Shown here: positions 13,157-24,202 of the stretch, piece by piece | How the letters are laid out: every line of letters starts with the position of its first letter | Numbering within the stretch: position 1 is the stretch's first letter | Source: Drosophila persimilis | Taxonomy: Eukaryota; Arthropoda; Insecta; Diptera; Drosophilidae | DNA length: 64,000 nucleotides | NCBI RefSeq assembly: GCF_003286085.1 | Contig: NW_020825288.1 | Coordinates: forward strand, 17,918,001 to 17,982,000 | Reading direction: 5' to 3' | Made by a program: the position numbers and the translations under genes | Notes under the pieces: generated by a model | Told to the model about the DNA's origin: nothing | Database searches by the model: none | Seen by the model: only the letters and a program-made list of their open reading frames with translations

Positions 13157-14695
13157 TTACTGAGTTCGTTTCTTTTTGCTTGGTGCACCTGTAGGTGGCT
13201 GTAGTTTCTCTAAAATCTGTGGAAGCTTCTCCAGTAACTGACCAGAGGTTAGCTGGAAGTCGCTATCTGCCCACATAAGGCGCAACAGTGATAGACCAGT
13301 GCCAATATTCTTGCCAGAAAGTCCATGATCCTTGAGTATATTGCCGTTGAGGGGAAAACTGGGGGTTGACCATGCCTTCAATTGATTGTAGAGCTCCACT
13401 TTGCGGGTATACTTGAGAAGTTGCTCGACGTAATCCCGCTTGGCGTACGGCTGCAGGCATAGTTTTTGATAATCGCGTAGGGTAGTATACTCCGAGTCCA
13501 CCTGGAAAACAAGCATTTTAATAAGATATCTTTAGCCGGGAGTGAGCGTTGCATTTACCCTCGTTCGCTGCTGTGTAATAAACAAAGCCAGATCCCTTTC
13601 GAAAGCGGACAGCTTTAAGCGTTCGTGCAGCATCATAGCCTCTTCAACAGAGTGAAGCAACCCCGTCATGTACAAAATGGGATAGTGGGGCTTCTCAAAA
13701 ATTTCCAAGGTTTCACAAAGGATTTGAAATTCGTTCAAGTTGGGCTTAACAGGAAGCCCACAATGCTGAAACAGGTTGCAGCGGTGCATCTCCAACACCA
13801 GTTCGGTTCCGTAATTTCCCACAATTATCTTTTGCAGCTCTGACCAAATTCGCTCACCGCTGATCCTTGCCAAACCTTCAGCGTTTTTCTTGATGGCGGC
13901 CAAGGTGCTGGGATCATGACTTTCTGCATCTTTTGCTATACGTCCATAAAAGCGAAAGTAGCGCAAAATGCGCAAGTAGTCCTCATTGATTCGTATGTCA
14001 GCATCACCAACAAAAACAACGCGACGCTGCTGCAAATCATCGTAGCCATAAAAGTAGTCATAGACAGTACCATCAAAGCCGAGGAACATAGAGTTTATAG
14101 TTAAATCACGACGGTTCGCATCCAGTTGCCAGTCGGTAGTGAAAACGACGTCCGCGTGTCGGCCATTGGTGCGGACGTCGATGCGCAAAGTGGTCACTTC
14201 GAAGTTCTCCTTGCCATTGATCCGCGGAGTAATGGTTCCATGCTTCTCGCCCTTGGAGTTGATCATACGCACGTTTTCCTTGGTAAACATATCCTTCATC
14301 TGATCTGGCGTGGCTGTGGTCGCGAAGTCAATGTCCTTTGGCTTGATACCCATTATAATGTCGCGGACCGCTCCGCCGGCAATTCTTATCTCATAGTCAT
14401 ACTTCTTGAAGAGGGACAGCAACGAGTCCACTTCCGGAGTAAAAATGCCATGGAACTCGGGAGTATCTACCTTCCTGAACGCAGGATCCGCACGCATTCT
14501 CGGTGGCTTTCCAAGCTGTGAGACCATTTCGGCTGACAGCTCCTTTGGTGGAGTAGACGGCCCCATTCGACTGGACCGTGTATTCAACCCGCGTTGATGG
14601 GAGGCAATGGCTACAGGAATAATACGTACACGTTTGATCAGCTTTGCAATATCACGAATGCCATGCATCGAGAACTTTTCGACCGGTAACAACAA
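13157..14695 (-). CDS. CG2100: tRNA CCA-adding enzyme (tRNA nucleotidyltransferase, TRNT1 orthologue)
   Basis: Exons 14695-13559 and 13501-13157, with a 57-bp intron in phase 0 (AGG|GTAAAT...TTTCCAG|GTG), encode 493 residues. It adds or repairs the 3' CCA of tRNAs. Class II nucleotidyltransferase signatures are visible: RIAGGAVRD (GG at about 107-108), the metal-binding DID at 121-123, RRDLTINSM, EDYLRILRYFRFYGRI and ERIWSELQ. The first 45 residues are rich in Arg, Lys and hydrophobics with few acids, as in a mitochondrial presequence. A second in-frame Met at codon 10 could give another form. The C-terminal KKKRTQ is basic. It is head-to-head with CG1236 (333 bp between start codons) and converges on CG1239 with 134 bp between stops. 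Confidence 0.93.
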
Positions 14696-15028
14696 GGTGG
14701 CTATTTTTTGTTTGGCGTTTCACGATAATGTTTTGTTTGGTGTTGCCAGATAGCATAAATCAACAAAACAGCTAGATTGACAAAAAATCAAAATTAGGTT
14801 TACACCTGGCATTGAAAGAATTTATGGGTATATTGCATTCAATTAGATGTACATATGTAACTAGAATATAAGAGGATAGCGAGCAGGAATTTGTATTTGA
14901 ATTTTTCCCCGCTCCTTGTTTTGAAAAAAGCTAGATCTGACGAGAAAAGAGCTTAATTGACAACACTGTACCGGGCTGAAACCTGTTACTTGGTTGGCAC
15001 TCTTTGTAGTTTTCAAACTTCTTTATTA
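14696..15028. promoter_or_regulatory. Shared divergent promoter region of CG2100 and CG1236
   Basis: Only 333 bp separate the two start codons, so both promoters and 5' leaders must fit here. I see no TATA box at a useful position and no TATCGATA box. The sequence is AT-rich and otherwise unremarkable. Confidence 0.6.
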
Positions 15029-16138
15029 ATGCGACCACGATTGCTATTGACACAAAGCATAAAGCTGTTGCCGGTATTACGATTACGTGGAACAAGAACA
15101 ATGAGCTCAAGACCAAGAGTGTATGTGACTCGACCAGATGTTGATGCCAGCGGTCTGGAATTGCTGCGTAAGAGGTGTCTACTAGTCTGCTGAGATAAAA
15201 TTCATATTTAATTAATAGACTATTTATCTTTCAGTTGCAATGTAAGCACATGGAAGGAAGCTCTGCCCGTGCCTCGGGAAGTACTGCTTCGTGAGGTTGC
15301 GGGTTGTGAGGCCGTTTACTGCGCTCTTACAGACAAGATCGATGCAGAGGTATTGGATGCTGCCGGCTCTCAGCTAAAGTGCGTGTCCACCATCTCAGTG
15401 GGCTATGAGCATATCGACGTAGAGGAGTGCAGGAAACGTGGCATACGAGTGGGCTTCACTCCGGATGTGCTGACCGATGCCACGGCGGAGTTGACGCTCG
15501 CGCTACTGCTGGCTACCAATCGACGTCTGTTTGAGGCGAGTAAGCAAGTCTACAACGGCGGCTGGAAGTCCTGGGCGCCCATGTGGATGTGTGGTCAGGG
15601 CCTGAAGGGGTCACGGGTGGGGCTCTTGGGCTTTGGACGCATTGGTCAGGAGATAGCAGCGCGAATTTTTCCTTTCAAGCCAGCAGAGATAACCTACACG
15701 ACCCGCACGGCTCGGCCCCAAGAGGCGGCAGCGGTGAACGGCCGTCATGTGGACTTTGACGAAATGCTGCGAAACTCCGATTTTATCGTGGCCTGCTGTG
15801 CTTTGACCCCGGAAACCAAGGAGATCTTTAACGCTGGGGCTTTTAAGAAAATGAAACCCAATTGCATTTTTATAAATACTGCGCGTGGTGGGGTTGTTGA
15901 CCAAAAGGCTTTGCATGAAGCACTAGATTCCAAACGTATTCTAGCTGCCGGCTTGGATGTGACCACACCAGAGCCACTGCCTCTTGATGATCCTCTTCTT
16001 AAATTGGATAATGTGGTCATATTGCCTCATATTGGAAGCGCCGATATCGAAACACGCAAGGAAATGTCGCGCATCACTGCGAGAAATATCCTGGCTGCCC
16101 TGGCAGGAGGAAAAATGGAATCCGAAGTAACAGTCTAA
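15029..16138 (+). CDS. CG1236: Glyoxylate reductase/hydroxypyruvate reductase (GRHPR-like)
   Basis: Exons 15029-15174 and 15235-16138, with a 60-bp intron, encode 349 residues of the D-2-hydroxyacid dehydrogenase family, which reduces glyoxylate and hydroxypyruvate with NAD(P)H. Visible are RGIRVGFTPDVLTD, the Rossmann motif VGLLGFGRIGQE, the substrate Arg region INTARGGVVD, and the catalytic His in VVILPHIGSA. The first ATG gives an Arg-rich, acid-free leader that looks mitochondrial. A second ATG at 15101 (codon 25, MSSRPRVYVTRP) would give a cytosolic form whose start matches the mammalian enzyme. The splice donor used to keep the frame (AAGAG|GTGTCT, 15175) is weaker-looking than a nearby upstream GTAAGA. 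The candidate poly(A) signal ATTAAA is at 16153, close to the opposing Sym stop codon. Confidence 0.94.
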
Positions 16139-16216
16139 TATTTTTCTTATTCATTAAAGCTAAAAATCTAATCTGTATCCAAACAAAACAATTAATATTT
16201 CGCCTCGTGATACACC

Positions 16217-19200
16217 CTATTCCTCCCCAGGTGGCAAGGGCTGGTTAAGATCGCTAGAGACTGGTGCGGGAACAGGCAAGGGCGTCAGAGATGTCAGCAC
16301 GGGAACTGTGGAAATCACGCAGATGTCTGAGGGGTCCTGCACCTCTTTTTTAATCTGATCCGCAGACATGTAGCCGCCACTTTCGTCCTGCGAATACAGA
16401 TTATTAAAGAAATCTTTATGAAAGGAGAAAAATACTCTTTACCGTGATGAAGACATCTACCGCCTTTCCTGAGATGATGTCCATGATCTGCTGTGTAATC
16501 CCACTACCATTCATCGGTTCATCCTGCACGCTCTCTGCATACTCTAGCAAAGCAGGGCGCAGGTCTGGGCACTGCTGGAGCGCGTCCTGAAGTTGCGCTG
16601 GCGGAAGGTTTAATAGAATCGGCAGCGACTGTGGCTTAAGGCGCTGCACCGTCTTGAGGAACCCCTCCCAGATGACCTTCTGTCGCCAAACCTGCTTCAT
16701 TATTAACCTCTGCAGTAGATTCAGCAAAAAGTTAGATAGTCGCGGATAGAGCGTTAGACTCTGGATCGTTGTTCGCATCATCAGGGTTGGCAATGGAACA
16801 ACTTCCACTAGTTGCTGAAGGACGGCCATGAGTACCTCCTGCGTGTACAACTCCCGCTCGCCCAGACATAGTGACGTAGCCTTTACTATGGACTTTAGAT
16901 CACAAACATTCGTATCGATGGTGTGAAGGGCCACCAGGAGATCAGTGGGCGACAGAGCCATCGTCTGATGGGCAAACTCGGCCCCAATTCCGAGCAGCCG
17001 ATTGAACACCTCCTTGACAACGGCAGGATTCAATTTGATCAGTTTGGGCAACACGCTGATCAGTTCAGAGCGGGACAAACCACTCAGCACGGGTATCATA
17101 ACACGCACGTCCTGCAACCTTTTCTGGTAAAGGTCCCGCACTCGTCGCACCAGATCCACAGGTGGTGTCGGCACCCGCTCTGTTAGTATATAGATGATGC
17201 GGATCACAAGGGTTTCCATTCCCTTTGGGCAGTCCTCTATTAACTGCAGAAGGGTAGGATTCTCCACACCAAGCTTCTTTATGGGAATGTCCAGACTGCG
17301 CAAGATCGTGCGTTTCAGCTCCGCGGAAGTGGTCACAAAAACTTGGCATACTTTTTCAACGTAAACTATAATAAGAGGAACGATAACGAGAACGTGATTC
17401 ACTGTATATGCTTATTTTGAACTAATTGTTTGAAATCCTCACTTACCTTCCGGTTTGTAGGGCAACAGCGTGAGAGCCAGGCCCAGACACACCTTGGTGG
17501 TGTCCTCGCGCCAGTCTGTCTCGGCGGTGGGCCTGCCAAAGTCCTGTGAGAAAATAGAGGACGGGGGCCTCTCCTGCTCAAGAAATTGTAGCCATTCTAG
17601 AGCAAACTCATCGATCCGTGCTGGCAGAATCTTTTGCACATGGTATAGGTTGACCAAGTGGCTCAGAGAACGGTCCCGCAGATCAGCACGTTCGTGTACA
17701 GAAAAATTGAGTAGAATTCGTACAAATCGGTTTTTTCGCGGAGGCCTTAGTACGGCCAGATCTTTGATCAGATCCAGACCATGCTGTGAAAACTCATCGA
17801 CCAGACTTAGCTGGACCAGGTCCCCCACGACATCTTCTGGTAAGATTGGCGCCTCCAGATACACACGGCGGAGGAGAATGATCTTCTCCTTATGCTCACA
17901 GCGCTCGCCAATTCCGAAAATGAGCTGATTTAACAGCTCATTGTAGGCATGATCTGGGCGATTCTCTCTCTTGACATAGGTGTGCCTGGTAAAGCCCTGC
18001 AGCAGGGAGTACTCCTCGAAGAGCCAGGAGAAGGCAAGATCTATGCGCTGTTTGACATCCTCTAGAATAAACTCCATGATTCCGTATCGCACATTATCTG
18101 GAAATGTGGCCGCTATGACAGTTACCAGCTTGCGGCGCTTGGAAGACACTCCCCCCTTGACGCACTGCCGTTCCGAGTTCAGTATTCGCTTGACTGCATC
18201 AACCAGGAACTTTTCCTTTACGTTGCGGGGAAGGGGTTTGGTAATCTCCTGCAGCTTCAGCGTCTTGGCGCGCTCTTTCATCCGCTCAATGACAGTCTGT
18301 TCGCCCTTTGCCCTTTCCATGGTCTCGCGCAGCTTCTTCGTGGCCTCTTCCTTGCGCTGCAGCTCTTCCTCGCTCAACTTGCGATCCGATTCTTCATCCA
18401 CGTCCATTGGTGTGACCTGAGGAGCTTCAGAGGTAGTAGATACTTCTCGACTCTTCTTGGCTCTCATGGGTGGCTCCTTGCTAAAGGTAGCAGCGCCTGG
18501 ACCCAGGCGATTTTCTGTAAGCTGCTCACCAAAGATCCGCGATATGTTGCTGACCTGCTGCTGCAGAGACATTTGTTTGATGGGCGTATACTCGGTGAGA
18601 AACTTTTGAGGGACCTCCACTGGCAGTCCAGGCAGAAACTCCACTACCAAGCTGACCACCACCTCTGGAGCGCGGAAATGTTCGGCCAGGAATTTTTCGT
18701 TGACCCGGGTGGACTTCTGTCGCTGGCGCTCTAGCTCTTCCTCGTCGAGTTCCAGTTCCCGCGTCTCCTGCTCACGCTGCTCGCTGGCGATCCGCGCTTT
18801 TTTCGCCAGACTCTGGGCAGCGTTTTCTAAAATGCGCTTTTGCCGTCGAGCCGTTTCCTGCTTATCCATCTTGGGTATTAGTTTCTGTATCTCATTGGAC
18901 GTGGAACCCAAGTCCATAAGCATGCCTCGTATCGTGGCAGAGAACTCGTAGGCACCTTTGTTCTTCAGCAGCGTCTGTAGCTGCATCTTGAGGCTCTTGC
19001 GGACTGAGCTCACCTGGGAGTCGGTGAGCGTGGGCGGAAGATTTGCATTGAGCTGCTTGAAGGCCTCCACCACAGCTCCCATGAAAACGGGTCGCATTTT
19101 GGCCACTGTACACAGGCTGCTGGTACAAGCAATCAGATTCACAGAAGATATGTGCGTTGTGCCGTGGAACTGCAGCATGATGTCGAATATGTTGGTACCC

Positions 19201-19995
19201 TCCTCCTGCAATTTTTGAGCGCGGATGAGCTTGCAATTTTCGGGAACGTCTACTAGGGAGAAGTCGCCTTCCCGCTTGAGGCTGTCCTCGTCGGCAAAGC
19301 TCTGCAGGACTATAATGCCCTCTAGGAACTTAATAGCATTGGTACGTATGCCATCGTTTTCGTTGTCAATCAAGTCCAAAATCTGAGCCTTGATCAAGCT
19401 AAGGATATTCCATGCCTGCTCGGCGCTGTCACTGGGATCTGTGAGACTGCATAAGTACTGCAGGCCATTTTTGTATATGCTACCACAGGCCTGGATCACA
19501 CGTTTGATGACTTGCGCGGAACTGTCTCTCAGCAGCATGGAGATGATATTGATCACGTATGGAAGCAGCTCCACTTTCACCTTGCTGTAAGTCAGATATT
19601 ATAATGGACCACTATTATGATGTCTTGCTTGAGCGGGCGATAGTTACCAAACTTGCTCCACAAAGCAAACCACTTGCTTTCTCACGTCCATGTTCTGATC
19701 ATGTGCCAACGACAGAACTGGCTCCAGGAACTCTTCGGCTAGTTCCACGCAGGAGCTTAAAACGGTTTCCTGCACTTTCACCAGTAGCTCGCATTTTGTT
19801 GTAGCCGGAGCCGCAGCCAACTCGTTGCACCACTCAACCACCTGGATATACAAACATAGAGAACAATGTAAATTAGAAGCGCCGTCGGCGTAGTGAACAG
19901 TACATTACCTTGGCTCGTGCGTTGGCTGTTTTTTCATCTGTGAATAGATTGGCGGTTTCTGAGACAAACTGACTGCGCCCAATTATACTGTCCAT
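16217..19995 (-). CDS. Sym: Symplekin, scaffold of the mRNA 3'-end cleavage machinery
   Basis: Five coding exons, 19995-19909, 19841-19648, 19584-17447, 17365-16443 and 16387-16217, join in frame to 1170 residues. Symplekin scaffolds CPSF/CstF and the histone pre-mRNA cleavage complex in the nucleus; its N-terminal HEAT repeats bind Ssu72. The N-terminal 350 residues are helical HEAT-like repeats starting MDSIIGRSQFVSETANLF. A charged, disordered linker rich in Glu, Arg and Lys follows (coiled-coil-like RRQKRILENAAQSLAKKARI, then EELQRKEEATKKLRETMERA). A conserved helical C-terminal domain with RSELISVLPKLIKLNP and FNRLLG comes next, then a short Pro-rich tail ending LPPGEE. Introns are 55-81 bp. 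The gene is divergent from Madm (promoter with two TATCGATA boxes). Its stop lies only 78 bp from the CG1236 stop, so the 3' UTRs probably overlap. Confidence 0.95.
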
Positions 19996-20089
19996 TTTGA
20001 AATATAATAATTAATTCGTTTAAACTTAGTGTTAAATGTATTTATTTGATCGACCCTTTCGGCACAGATGACACAAAAAGATAGAATTA

Positions 20090-20097
20090 TATCGATA
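20090..20097. promoter_or_regulatory. DRE box TATCGATA (Sym promoter)
   Basis: Exact palindromic DREF-binding element, 95 bp upstream of the Sym start codon. DREs are typical of Drosophila housekeeping promoters and also overlap BEAF-32 CGATA motifs. Confidence 0.7.
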
Positions 20098-20414
20098 GTG
20101 CACTGCTCACATTTGCGTAAGTTCCAAGAGATGTATCGATGAGCGGCAGTGCTGCGAACTCAGCTATTTTATAGCAGTTTGCTATTCAGATATTTGATTG
20201 CTAGACAAATGGGAAATCTGTAGCCTAAAATCTGCTTTTTAAAACATATATTTTGTTCTCCAACTGTGTGGTACTATATTTTAAGGCCCAATACCTATAT
20301 GACTATAAGCCCGATACGAATGACGAATGTGTCGACAGACAATATAATAGACATTTAATGAAAATTAGCTTCTTGCTTTTATTAGTTGGCATCACTGATG
20401 AGCGGATGGGTGAG

Positions 20415-20422
20415 TATCGATA
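20415..20422. promoter_or_regulatory. DRE box TATCGATA (Madm promoter)
   Basis: Exact DRE, followed closely by two further ATCGAT-like cores (gtctcgattgcatcgattt). It lies at the likely 5' end of the Madm leader. Confidence 0.65.
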
Positions 20423-20676
20423 GTCTCGATTGCATCGATTTACTCACATTTTTTGTGTGTTTTAAAAAGCGTGAAAAAACGCCTAAATAAACCAAACGGC
20501 CGCGTGTCAGCAAATAAGTGCAGTAAATTGATTGACGTCCGCGCTGCAGTTGAAAAATAAAGCAATCGAAGACGCTAGGAGCCCGAAAAACGCCCCAGCA
20601 GCCGCAGCTCATTGGCAGCCAACATCCGCAGCCGAAACGCAGAGTGTTATTGAACAACGGGGAGGCGTAGAGGGAG

Positions 20677-20725
20677 GTGTGTGTGTGTGTGTGCGCGCGT
20701 GCCTGTGTGTATGTGTGTGCTTGTG
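20677..20725. repeat. (GT)n-rich microsatellite in the Madm leader
   Basis: A pure GT run at 20677-20692, interrupted by a GCGCGCG block and followed by imperfect GT/GTAT repeats. It sits in the presumed 5' UTR of Madm. Confidence 0.85.
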
Positions 20726-20941
20726 AGTGGGCAGAGGTGGCGGCTGTGGAGTAGCAGCGGATGTAGTTTGGAGCACAGGCACCGCGGATACCACGAAAAG
20801 CAAACATAGACGACATCGACGAATCCGAAGAGCGAAGAGAGCGAGAGAAAACAAACATTGGGCCGCGAAACTGAAGGTTTGTTGAGGTGGAAAGCAGCAG
20901 TAGCAGCAGGCAGCAGCAGCAGCATCGGTGACCGCACCCTA

Positions 20942-23001
20942 ATGTCAAATAGTCAAGCGAATGCCGGCAGCAGCGGTAGCGCGGATGAACCGACCCTGAA
21001 CCCGTCGGGATCGGCCACGTTGGTCCCCAACCTGACGACAACGAATGCATCCTCTCAAGCAACGCCAGCGTCAACAATTCCCCAGCAGCAGCAACAGCAG
21101 TCGCAGCCGCAGCCACCACCTCACATAGTGGGAGCTTCAACAGCTGATGCTGGTGGCGGGGTTGGTGTGGTCGTCGCAGGGGGAAGCGAGGGAGTCAATT
21201 TGGATTCATCGCCTAGGGAATCCGGCGACGATTCAGAGGATGAGAGCGAGATTCTGGAAGAGTCGCCGTGCGGTCGGTGGCTGAAGCGGCGCGAGGAGGT
21301 CGACCAGCGGGATGTGCCCGGGATTGATTGTGTCCATCTGGCCATGGACACGGAGGAGGGTGTCGAGGTCGTTTGGAATGAGGTGCAATATGCCAATATG
21401 CAGGAGCTTAAGTCTCAGGAGGAAAAGATGCGTCAGGTCTTTGACAATCTACTGCAGCTGGATCATCAGAATATCGTCAAGTTCCATCGCTACTGGACGG
21501 ACACGCAACAGGCGGAGAGGCCGAGGGTGATTTTCATTACGGAGTACATGTCATCCGGGTCTCTAAAACAGTTCCTCAAACGCACCAAGCGCAACGCCAA
21601 GCGATTGCCGCTGGAGTCGTGGCGACGCTGGTGTACTCAGATCCTGTCCGCGCTCAGCTATTTGCATTCCTGCACGCCGCCCATCATCCATGGAAATTTA
21701 ACCTGTGATAGCATTTTCATCCAGCACAATGGTCTGGTCAAGATCGGCTCCGTGGTGCCCGACGCTGTTCACTACAGCGTTCGCCGGCAGTGGGACCGCG
21801 AAAGCGGTCGAGAGCAGGAGCGTGAGCGAGGCGCTCACTATTTCCAGGCGCCGGAGTATGGAGCCGCCGAGCAGCTGACTGCCGCCCTAGACATCTATGC
21901 TTTCGGCATGTGCGCCCTGGAGATGGCAGCTCTCGAAATTCAGCCCAGCAACAGCGAATCGACTGCCATCAACGAAGAGACCATACAGCGCACAATCTGC
22001 AGCCTAGAAAGCGATCTGCAAAGGGATCTGATAGAGAAGTGTCTCAACCCCCATCCCCAGGACCGGCCCAGCGCAAACGATCTGCTATTTCATCCACTGC
22101 TTTTTGAGGTGAGTTCTGTGGCATGCTTACTGTGGTGCTTGCTTACTGTGTGGTCAGTCCATCAGATTCATCCCAACTTTGACCTTTGCAGGTTCATTCT
22201 CTCAAACTTCTGACCGCCCACTGTCTGGTCTTCTCACCCGCCAACCGCACCATGTTCTCAGAGACTGCATTCGACGGACTGATGCAGCGCTACTATCAGC
22301 CAGATGTGATAATGGCCCAGCTGATGTCTGGCGGACAGGAACGTCAGTACCGACTGGCCGATGTAGCCGGAGCAGACAAGCTGGAGAAGTTTGTTGAGGA
22401 CGTCAAGTATGGGGTATATCCGCTGATCACCTACAACGGCAAAAAGCCGCCCAACTTTCGTTCACGGGCAGCCTCGCCGGAACGGGCCGACTCTGTTAAG
22501 TCTGCAACCCCAGAGCCGGTGGACACGGAGTCGCGTCGCATTGTCAACATGATGTGCAGCGTGAAGATAAAGGAGGACAGCAATGACATAATAATGACAA
22601 TACTTCTACGCATGGATGACAAAATGAATCGCCAGCTGACGTGTCAAGTAAACGAGAATGATACGGCGGCTGATCTCACCAGCGAACTGGTTCGTCTCGG
22701 CTTTGTTCATCTCGACGACCAAGACAAAATTGAGGTTCTACTGGAGGAGACGTTGAAGGCTGGCGTTATGAGCGATGGAGCTGGTGCCGAAAGCTCGGGA
22801 GCTGGGGTGACCACGACAGCCACCATGGCGGCACTGGAGCAGCTGGAGCGTAACTGGTCAATTTCCGATGCGGATAAGACAATGGGGAGCAGCATGTCCT
22901 CGCCAGCAACTGCTATGATGTACGTGCCACAGGATCAGCAGCAATACCAACAGCAGCAGCAGGATGCGGACGTTGATCAATCGGGCACGACGAGCAATTG
23001 A
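20942..23001 (+). CDS. Madm: Madm, nuclear-receptor-binding-protein (NRBP) pseudokinase adaptor
   Basis: Exons 20942-22108 and 22192-23001, with an 83-bp phase-0 intron, encode 658 residues. The start is the first in-frame ATG. The first 100 residues are a Ser/Thr/Gln-rich disordered segment (polyQ near 45-50), then the NRBP signature ESEILEESPCGRW and a kinase-like fold at roughly 110-400. Catalytic residues are missing: the HRD loop reads IIHGNLTCDS and the DFG site reads KIGSV, so it should not phosphorylate. This agrees with its known role as an adaptor (MLF1-adaptor molecule; bunA partner in growth control, ER-Golgi traffic). The C-terminal part keeps NRBP-specific VHSLKLLTAHC and the TPEP...VETRR-like block, and ends Gln-rich. 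Poly(A) signals AATAAA occur at 23562, 23575 and 23651, giving a 3' UTR of about 600 bp. Confidence 0.95.
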
Positions 23002-24202
23002 AAGAGAGCATATGATTAGTATTCAGGGCAAGCCGGCGCTTATCGTATTGTTTTTATTATATGTATTGGGAAATTACACATTACGATTTTATTACTACGA
23101 TTATTTGTTATTTTTATATATATACCTATACCTATATATGTATATGTATGTATGTATTCGAAATAATATTTATGTATGTATGTACCATAAAAGATGTTGA
23201 ACCAGGCTTCCATGCTGATGATTTCGAGACACGCCCACACACATGACACTTACGACACGCAGCAGCTAACGAGCTTAAAATATCCAAGCATTCGCTTAGC
23301 ATAGCTCCGCTCAAAGGAGCGAACTCGAATCGAATTCGCAGTTCTCAAAGCTAAACACAACGCAAGTCGAAAACTAAATCCAGAAAAATAACGAAACCCC
23401 CACGTTTCAAAAGAGCGCCTTGGCGCCAATATGATGACATCTAGAATAACATAAAATTTGATAGTTTAGCCACGCCGAGACGAGAACAAATCTAAAAGCA
23501 GTGGCGTGTATTTAACTGTATTACAAATATGATCAAATACGCAAGGCCACAAAAAATATTAAATAAATTATTGAAATAAAAAAACAAAATATATAACACA
23601 GGCAGAGCATAAAAGAACAATACACAACAGACATAGCTACACTATTGATAAATAAAGAAGGCAAACAGCTGACTAACTCTAGACATGTTTCGCGAGCATT
23701 TCATTTCAATTAATCGAGCTGGCAATTGGACTTGATTAGCTAGCCAGTTCGTTTATGTGTTATGATGAACAGACCAGATGGCCGAAGCTTAGAGCTTGCT
23801 TAGTAGCGTAGGTGGCCTAGTTAAGACAGTGCGCTTGAGATTCGACTAGCGATGCACAGCAACCGAAGCGTTAAATATATGTACTCAAAGTAAGTCAATT
23901 GACTTGAGATAGATGAATAATTCCATTCGGCTATTCCACGTCTTGATCAGTAGCAGAATAAATTCTCCAGAAAAATTATTATACAATCCAGGAAGTGAGC
24001 AAGTGACCCAAAAATGGAATAGTTTTTTTTTATTTTGCTTTAAATAAAGTATAAAAACTAGACTATTTTGATAGATAAAACATTAGATTTCTTTTGCAGA
24101 TAAGTTAATAGCGTACCCGTAATAGGTAACGATTAAAGTGGTATGTACTTCCGAAGAAATCGTTTATTTTGCTCGTATTTCGTGGGATTGCTTGATTTAA
24201 GC
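23002..24202. other. Convergent 3' regions of Madm and CG2091
   Basis: No further gene. The left half is the Madm 3' UTR, AT-rich with TATGTA repeats at 23100-23190. A CG2091 poly(A) signal on the minus strand (TTTATT on plus, 24163-24168) implies a 3' UTR of only about 60 nt. 23.66-24.1 kb is featureless AT-rich spacer. Confidence 0.7.

Larger units (their letters stand above)
19996..20941. promoter_or_regulatory. Divergent promoter region of Sym and Madm, including the Madm 5' leader
   Basis: 946 bp between start codons. Two exact TATCGATA boxes (20090 and 20415) lie about 95 bp from the Sym ATG and about 520 bp from the Madm ATG. The right part is a long Madm leader with a GT-rich microsatellite (20677-20725) and CAG-rich sequence just before the ATG. 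Confidence 0.7.

Noticed and set aside
15269-15271. Start of CG1236 at the GTG-coded Met before PREVLLREV
   Set aside because: That codon is an internal Val; the upstream exon with an ATG completes the conserved N-terminus.
17470-19218. Plus-strand frames inside Sym
   Set aside because: These are shadows of the real minus-strand exons, Ser/Arg-rich because they read Sym's Glu/Lys/Leu codons backwards.
20858-20860. Start of Madm at 20858
   Set aside because: The codon is TTG; the first in-frame ATG is 20942 and gives the expected NRBP N-terminus.
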